Part shown: positions 7,879 through 11,079 of the stretch, in pieces
How the letters are laid out: every line of letters begins with the position of its first letter
How positions within the stretch are numbered: the first letter of the stretch is position 1
From: Flavobacteriales bacterium
GTDB taxonomy: Bacteria; Bacteroidota; Bacteroidia; Flavobacteriales_D; Cryomorphaceae
Length of the DNA: 11,079 nt
NCBI GenBank assembly: GCA_020200995.1
Contig: JAIVHQ010000226.1
Span: forward strand, 1 to 11,079
Direction: 5' to 3'
The notes under the pieces: model-generated
What the model saw: only the letters and a program-made list of their open reading frames with translations
Database searches by the model: none
Told to the model about the DNA's origin: nothing
Position numbers and translations under genes: made by a program

Positions 7879-8792
7879 GCCTTTCGTCGCAATGGGAGGG
7901 TCGAGCACCGCAGCAACCCTTCTTGTTTACCAATTTCGCTGTAGGGAACTTCCTCAACCGTGAAGCCGAGTTTTCTGAGTTCTGAATTAAGTCTTGTAAA
8001 TCCCCGTTCCGAAACAATCACGTCGGGGCTGATAGAAAACACGTTGCTGGACATTTGGTACATCTCTTCGCGTGTGATTTCAATCAATCGATCAGGTCCA
8101 AAGAAATTTCTCAGGAAGTCGACGTCTGCAGCGTTTTTGAATCCTTCCGGAAATATGATGGCCCGATCTCGGCCAATGGGCTGAAAACAGCAGTCGAGGT
8201 GCAGGGCGTTGTACCGAGGGTCGTCATCCGATTTAACCAGCTCAAAAGCGTAGACCTCCCATTCGGGAAAACGGGATTTTAAAAACTCCACGCCGGACCT
8301 GTTGGTGCGGGCCACGAGGTATTTTTCGAAATCCTCCTGCTCAGAGTATCCCATAAATATGTTTCCATTCCAGGGCATCACGTCCCCTCCTTCTACCCGA
8401 ACGTCGTCGGGCATCTCAACAATCTTGTCAGGGGCAATTTCCGCAATCAGGTGAGATATGGCGGCAGTCTCCCCTGCGCGATCTTTGACGACATTGGCCA
8501 CCACGAGGGTGTCGCCGACGACGAAGGCGATATCACGGGTGAATATTTGATTGACATCCGTCAAAATCTCGGGTCGGTATACTTTTATATCGTACTTATC
8601 AAAAACAGCGGCCAGGGCGTCCATTTCGGCAACCATGTCTTTTTCGACGGGGTATTCTCCGCGGCGAATAAACTCTTTGCTTTTGGGATCATAGGCTTCT
8701 GCTAAAGTCGGTACCGGTCCGGGTGAGTCGGCAATACCGAGCACGACCGCTTCCAAGCGGTCGGTTTCATTTACAACATGTAATTCGAGCAT
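7875..8792 (-). CDS. Arginine deiminase / dimethylarginine dimethylaminohydrolase family hydrolase
   Basis: This 305-aa member of the guanidino-group-modifying superfamily cleaves a guanidino C-N bond through a Cys/His/acid set. Visible motifs are FTRD at 84-87, EGGD at 134-137, YNALHLD with His198 (194-200), and the C-terminal nucleophile motif RCSTLPLRR with Cys296. At about 305 aa it is shorter than classical ArcA arginine deiminases, which carry an extra helical domain. Arginine, methylarginine or a related compound are all possible substrates. The adjacent, coupled citrulline hydrolase makes arginine to citrulline plus NH3 the best guess. The start is the ATG at 8792 (MLELHVVNETDRL). An in-frame TTG at 8819 sits inside the putative -7 element and is rejected. 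It is the first gene of the apparent arginine operon. Confidence 0.85.
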   Translation of the reverse strand: MLELHVVNETDRLEAVVLGIADSPGPVPTLAEAYDPKSKEFIRRGEYPVEKDMVAEMDALAAVFDKYDIKVYRPEILTDVNQIFTRDIAFVVGDTLVVANVVKDRAGETAAISHLIAEIAPDKIVEMPDDVRVEGGDVMPWNGNIFMGYSEQEDFEKYLVARTNRSGVEFLKSRFPEWEVYAFELVKSDDDPRYNALHLDCCFQPIGRDRAIIFPEGFKNAADVDFLRNFFGPDRLIEITREEMYQMSSNVFSISPDVIVSERGFTRLNSELRKLGFTVEEVPYSEIGKQEGLLRCSTLPLRRKA

Positions 8793-8816
8793 AAAAAGTG
8801 TAGGCTGATGGCGGCG

Positions 8817-8824
8817 CAAAGGTA
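8817..8824 (-). promoter_or_regulatory. Bacteroidota -7 element (TACCTTTG) before the arginine operon
   Basis: The minus strand reads TACCTTTG, an exact TAnnTTTG match ending 24 nt before the ATG at 8792. A TTG lies upstream with only a 14-nt spacer, shorter than the usual 19-21 nt, so the -33 half is uncertain. The same octamer occurs at the same distance from the ffh ATG. The element implies a short leader of roughly 20 nt with no Shine-Dalgarno. Confidence 0.5.
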
Positions 8825-9037
8825 GTTAAAGGTTAAAACAATTGTCTCCGTGATTCGGTGAGATTCAAAAGAGAAATCCCGAAAGCATCACAATTTTCCA
8901 AAATCTGAAAAAACTGCCTTCTGCAGACAGTTCATTTAACGGCGGATATTGAAACCCTTCGCCGCAGAAACCGTATTGCAATGAGTTAATTGCGCATTAA
9001 AAGTGTACAAAACACAACCCCCAAAGAGAACACAGTC

Positions 9038-9793
9038 GTGAAGAACAACCCCTTACATAATCAAACGAAAGTCACCAGTATCGCAGTATCTCTGGTTTGG
9101 ATGGCTCCTTTTTTTATCATGCTAACGCTCGTAGTTGCTTGCAGCAAAATTTCAGATCAGGTTTTTGATCAACGAATAAATGAAGGTGTGATTGAATACG
9201 AAATCACCTTTCCCGAATCGCGGGATGAAAGCATTACGGCGGGACTGCTACCCGACAAAATGACCTATGCTTTTAAAGAAACAGGGTTTGCATCAAATTT
9301 TCAAACCGCCGGCGGCGTATTCAAGAACAATATTGTGGCCGATGTAACTACCAAGAGCCTCGAACATCAGCTTAAAGTGTTTCGGAAAAAGATAAAGGTA
9401 AAGATGAATGAGGACGACATACTTAAAATGCTCGCAGAATATCCCCGAATGACGGTGATTCACACCAATGATGTTGATACCATTGCAGGCATTGCATGCA
9501 AGAAGGCCTTAATTGTATTTGAAGAAGTTGATATGAAAGAGATCGAAGTCTTTTACACAGACAAGATCAAAATGAAAACTCCGAATTGGTGCACCCAATA
9601 TCATGATATAGATGGTGTTCTCATGGCTTATGAAGTGGAAGAGTTTGGTATTCGGATGCGTTTAAGAGCTACATCCGTTCAGTCCCGGAAAATCAATCAG
9701 GAGGATTTTGACCTAAAAGAAGATTACACATCTATCTCAAAAGAAATGATGGACGTGGAGCTGGCGCAGCTGGTTGAAACATTTGAATTATAA
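9038..9793 (+). CDS. Predicted lipoprotein, GxxCKKA family (tandem paralogue of the next gene)
   Basis: The protein is a predicted envelope lipoprotein of unknown function. A hydrophobic stretch ends in LVVAC, giving a lipobox with Cys35 when counted from the GTG at 9038. The mature part opens with NEGVIEYEITFPE (48-60), contains GIACKKA (151-157), and then DIDGVLMAYEV (190-200). These features match the next gene and resemble DUF4412/GLPGLI-like Bacteroidota envelope proteins. No catalytic motif was recognised, and no acidic surface-export signal follows the Cys, so a periplasm-facing location is plausible. The start is uncertain. The GTG at 9038 gives MKNN...TK before the hydrophobic core. 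A TTG at 8990 would give 267 aa. An ATG at 9101 would leave no positive n-region. The stop at 9793 is 20 nt before the next gene, so the two are probably co-transcribed. Confidence 0.75.
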   Translation: MKNNPLHNQTKVTSIAVSLVWMAPFFIMLTLVVACSKISDQVFDQRINEGVIEYEITFPESRDESITAGLLPDKMTYAFKETGFASNFQTAGGVFKNNIVADVTTKSLEHQLKVFRKKIKVKMNEDDILKMLAEYPRMTVIHTNDVDTIAGIACKKALIVFEEVDMKEIEVFYTDKIKMKTPNWCTQYHDIDGVLMAYEVEEFGIRMRLRATSVQSRKINQEDFDLKEDYTSISKEMMDVELAQLVETFEL

Positions 9794-9800
9794 AATAAGT

Positions 9801-9810
9801 GAGGGAAGAG
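9801..9810 (+). promoter_or_regulatory. Purine-rich ribosome binding site
   Basis: GAGGGAAGAG sits 3 nt before the ATG at 9814, with its GGGAAG core 5 nt away. It is the clearest Shine-Dalgarno-like site in the window. It decides the start in favour of ATG 9814 over an in-frame GTG at 9799, because the site overlaps the extra codons that GTG would add. Confidence 0.6.
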
Positions 9811-9813
9811 AAA

Positions 9814-10470
9814 ATGAAAATTTACAAATATTGGTTGATTGCTCCGCTGTCCCTGTTAAGTTATTTAACGGGCTTCGGTCAATTTGAGGGCAAGGTAACT
9901 TACGAGGTAACCTACGCTGCCGAAGACCCTTCCCTTTCTTCATTGGCGGCGCATTTTCCGGGCGAAAGCGAACTGTACATCAACGGGCGAAATTCGCGCT
10001 TTCAGCAAAATGTGAGCGGCGGTGGACAACAAATATTTATCTGCAACGACGACGAAAAGAAAAGCATACTCGTGATGCGCTTCCTCGGTGAATCGTTTAA
10101 AGTAGTGTTTACCAAAAACAATATTGAACAATTGGAGGAAAACCTCTCATATGATATTGAGCACTCTTCAGACACCAAAGAGATTCTGGGAGTGACCTGC
10201 AAGAAGGCAATATCTGTGGTCGGCGAAGATACCTTAGCCATATATTACAACACCGACCTCTTTGAAGGGAACATGCTGCCACAATTCAAAAATATCAACG
10301 GACTGGTCCTGGAGTACGAAACGATTCAGGACGGACTGCACACACGTTTTATGGCGAAAGAGCTCAAACCCCAAGAGGTTGCCATGGAATGGTTCAGCAT
10401 CTCAGACTTGGTTCGGGAAATCTCGTTTGAGGTTTTTGCCAAAAATTTTGCGTACAAAAAAGAGTCCTGA
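9814..10470 (+). CDS. Exported GxxCKKA-family protein of unknown function
   Basis: The 218-residue product begins with a Sec signal peptide: K2 and K5, a hydrophobic core, then GFGQ at 20-23. There is no lipobox, so it should be released into the periplasm or beyond. The mature N-terminus GKVTYEVTY (26-34) matches GVIEYEITF of the preceding lipoprotein. GVTCKKA (126-132) and NINGLVLEYE (160-169) match that protein's GIACKKA and DIDGVLMAYE. The two are therefore diverged tandem paralogues, similar in layout to DUF4412/GLPGLI-type Bacteroidota proteins, whose function is unknown. The mature part carries two cysteines (C77, C129), which could pair; this is inference. The preceding gene ends 20 nt upstream. 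No terminator appears until 10669, about 200 nt past the stop. Confidence 0.85.
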   Translation: MKIYKYWLIAPLSLLSYLTGFGQFEGKVTYEVTYAAEDPSLSSLAAHFPGESELYINGRNSRFQQNVSGGGQQIFICNDDEKKSILVMRFLGESFKVVFTKNNIEQLEENLSYDIEHSSDTKEILGVTCKKAISVVGEDTLAIYYNTDLFEGNMLPQFKNINGLVLEYETIQDGLHTRFMAKELKPQEVAMEWFSISDLVREISFEVFAKNFAYKKES

Positions 10471-10628
10471 CGTGTGCCTCAAAAATCAGTCTTTAAAATC
10501 AAACTGTATTGAAGCTCTAAACAAACGAATCAGGGCATCCTATCCACACAGAAGAAACGGCGCTAAAATCATTTCGACGCGCGTACATCAATCAACGTAG
10601 GCCATCTCTGTCCTCACGCATCAGAAAG

Positions 10629-10657
10629 CATCATAAACTGTTGTAACAGCAATGATG
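10629..10657. repeat. Two-part inverted repeat
   Basis: CATCAT (10629-10634) pairs with ATGATG (10652-10657). Nested inside, CTGTT (10638-10642) pairs with AACAG (10645-10649) around a GT centre. The linkers are 3 and 2 nt. It could be a protein-binding palindrome or an RNA stem with an internal loop, 11 nt before the terminator stem. No poly-T follows it, so it is not itself a terminator. Confidence 0.35.
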
Positions 10658-10668
10658 TTCAACACCTT

Positions 10669-10693
10669 ATCCGCCACAGGCGGATTTTTTTTT
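10669..10693 (+). terminator. Intrinsic (Rho-independent) terminator
   Basis: A perfect 7-bp stem, ATCCGCC (10669-10675) and GGCGGAT (10679-10685), encloses an ACA loop. A run of nine T (10685-10693) follows. The T-run follows only on the plus strand, so it ends rightward transcripts from the 9038-10470 pair. The TCCGCC/GGCGGA stem is a common Bacteroidota terminator form. Confidence 0.9.
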
Positions 10694-10848
10694 GCCGCTA
10701 GAAAAGGTGAAGGTATCCACATAGTAAATGTATTTAAGTTGTTTGTTGCCAATTAATTATATAGAAAGAAGTGCCATTTATGGACCGACTCAAAGGTTTC
10801 ACTTGGCTTGATATATTAGACGAATACCCTATTTTAATCGATAAAAGA

Positions 10849-10879
10849 TTGACAAGTGCTGATTAAAGTATTAATTTTG
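10849..10879 (+). promoter_or_regulatory. Bacteroidota promoter, TTG-N20-TAATTTTG
   Basis: TTG at 10849-10851 and TAATTTTG at 10872-10879 are separated by 20 nt. Both halves and the spacing fit the Bacteroidota -33/-7 consensus (TTG, 19-21 nt, TAnnTTTG). It lies 57 nt before the ATG at 10937, giving an expected leader of about 50 nt. It is the only promoter in the window with both halves intact. Confidence 0.75.
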
Positions 10880-10936
10880 TCCCGTTCAATGAGAACAACC
10901 TATTACAAACTTTTCAATTCTAAAATTTTCAGTGCT

Positions 10937-11079
10937 ATGAAAAACATCAACTTTAAATCAGCTGCCCTGGGACTCGCTGCTGCGCTCTTCGGCTTTGTCG
11001 GAAACGCACAGGAGTCTTGTTCAGAATGGTCGGTCTATCTCAGTGACGTGACCGGCAACAATTCCACCATCTACAGGGC
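10937..11079 (+). CDS. Secreted protein, N-terminal fragment (cut by window edge)
   Basis: The ATG at 10937 opens a frame that runs off the right edge after 47 codons and two bases. Residues 1-25 form a clear Sec signal peptide: M-K-N start, K7, a hydrophobic core rich in A, L, G and F, then GNAQ. The mature part begins ESCSEWSVYLSDVTGNNSTI. There is no lipobox at the cleavage site, so secretion rather than lipid anchoring is expected. The segment after the signal peptide is too short to assign a family. A beta-propeller or T9SS cargo protein is possible but only a guess. It has its own promoter and is insulated from the upstream pair by a terminator, so it is an independent unit. Confidence 0.75.
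   Translation, partial: MKNINFKSAALGLAAALFGFVGNAQESCSEWSVYLSDVTGNNSTIYR

Larger units (their letters stand above)
10471..10936. other. 466-nt gene-free stretch with inverted repeat, terminator and promoter
   Basis: No convincing gene lies between the second GxxCKKA protein and the last signal-peptide protein. An open frame from 10262 to 10600 is mostly a shadow of the upstream gene. The stretch holds a two-part inverted repeat (10629-10657), an intrinsic terminator (10669-10693) and a promoter (10849-10879). From about 10720 onward it is visibly more A+T-rich than the flanking genes. I saw nothing recognisable in 10471-10628 or 10694-10848. Confidence 0.7.

Noticed and set aside
7879..7908. 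GTG start at 7908 for ctlX
   Set aside because: It would extend the overlap with the upstream gene. ATG 7878 forms a classic ATGA overlap and directly precedes the conserved N-terminal region.
7294..7944. 216-codon plus-strand open frame opposite ctlX
   Set aside because: Antisense shadow of a gene with complete catalytic motifs.
8793..8819. TTG start at 8819 adding nine residues to the deiminase-like protein
   Set aside because: The TTG is the end of the TACCTTTG promoter element, so it would not be in the transcript. ATG 8792 gives the family-like N-terminus.
10262..10600. 112-codon plus-strand frame overlapping the end of the second GxxCKKA gene
   Set aside because: The first part is an out-of-frame reading of the upstream gene, and the rest is low-information sequence with no domain or start signal.

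Overview
The window looks like a chromosomal segment of a Bacteroidota bacterium, most likely in or near the Flavobacteriales. This is inferred from several signals. Promoters match the Bacteroidota form TTG-N~20-TAnnTTTG. Most starts have little Shine-Dalgarno sequence. One surface protein has the LamG-like and 'GNWxDPSTW' architecture typical of type IX secretion (T9SS) cargo. Signal peptides end in AQ or GQ. ffh and folD are adjacent. No mobile element, CRISPR array, tRNA or rRNA was seen.

Positions 1-8792 are read entirely from the minus strand. In transcription order the genes are: an arginine deiminase/DDAH-family hydrolase (8792-7875); ctlX, a citrulline hydrolase homologue, overlapping it by an ATGA (7878-6934); argS, 6 nt further on (6927-5146); ffh (5090-3744) and folD (3711-2824), behind their own promoter-like element; and a large secreted surface protein (from 2736) that runs off the left edge after 912 codons. 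The first three genes appear to form an arginine operon. The two hydrolases could convert arginine to citrulline and then ornithine, releasing ammonia, and they are linked to the enzyme that charges tRNA with arginine. ffh encodes the SRP GTPase for co-translational membrane targeting. folD encodes the methylene-THF dehydrogenase/cyclohydrolase.

From about 8793 rightward, genes are read from the plus strand. A divergent spacer (8793-9037) leads to two tandem, related envelope proteins: a predicted lipoprotein (9038-9793) and a protein with an ordinary signal peptide (9814-10470). They share a GxxCKKA motif and a NINGLVLEYE-like segment. A 466-nt gene-free stretch follows, holding an inverted repeat, a clear intrinsic terminator (10669-10693) and the best promoter in the window (10849-10879). 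That promoter drives a secreted protein of which only the first 47 codons are present.

The most interesting points are the ADI-like/ctlX/argS operon, an identical promoter octamer at identical spacing before two operons, three GTCGAC palindromes in front of the surface-protein gene, and the tandem GxxCKKA pair. No clearly new system could be demonstrated from sequence alone.
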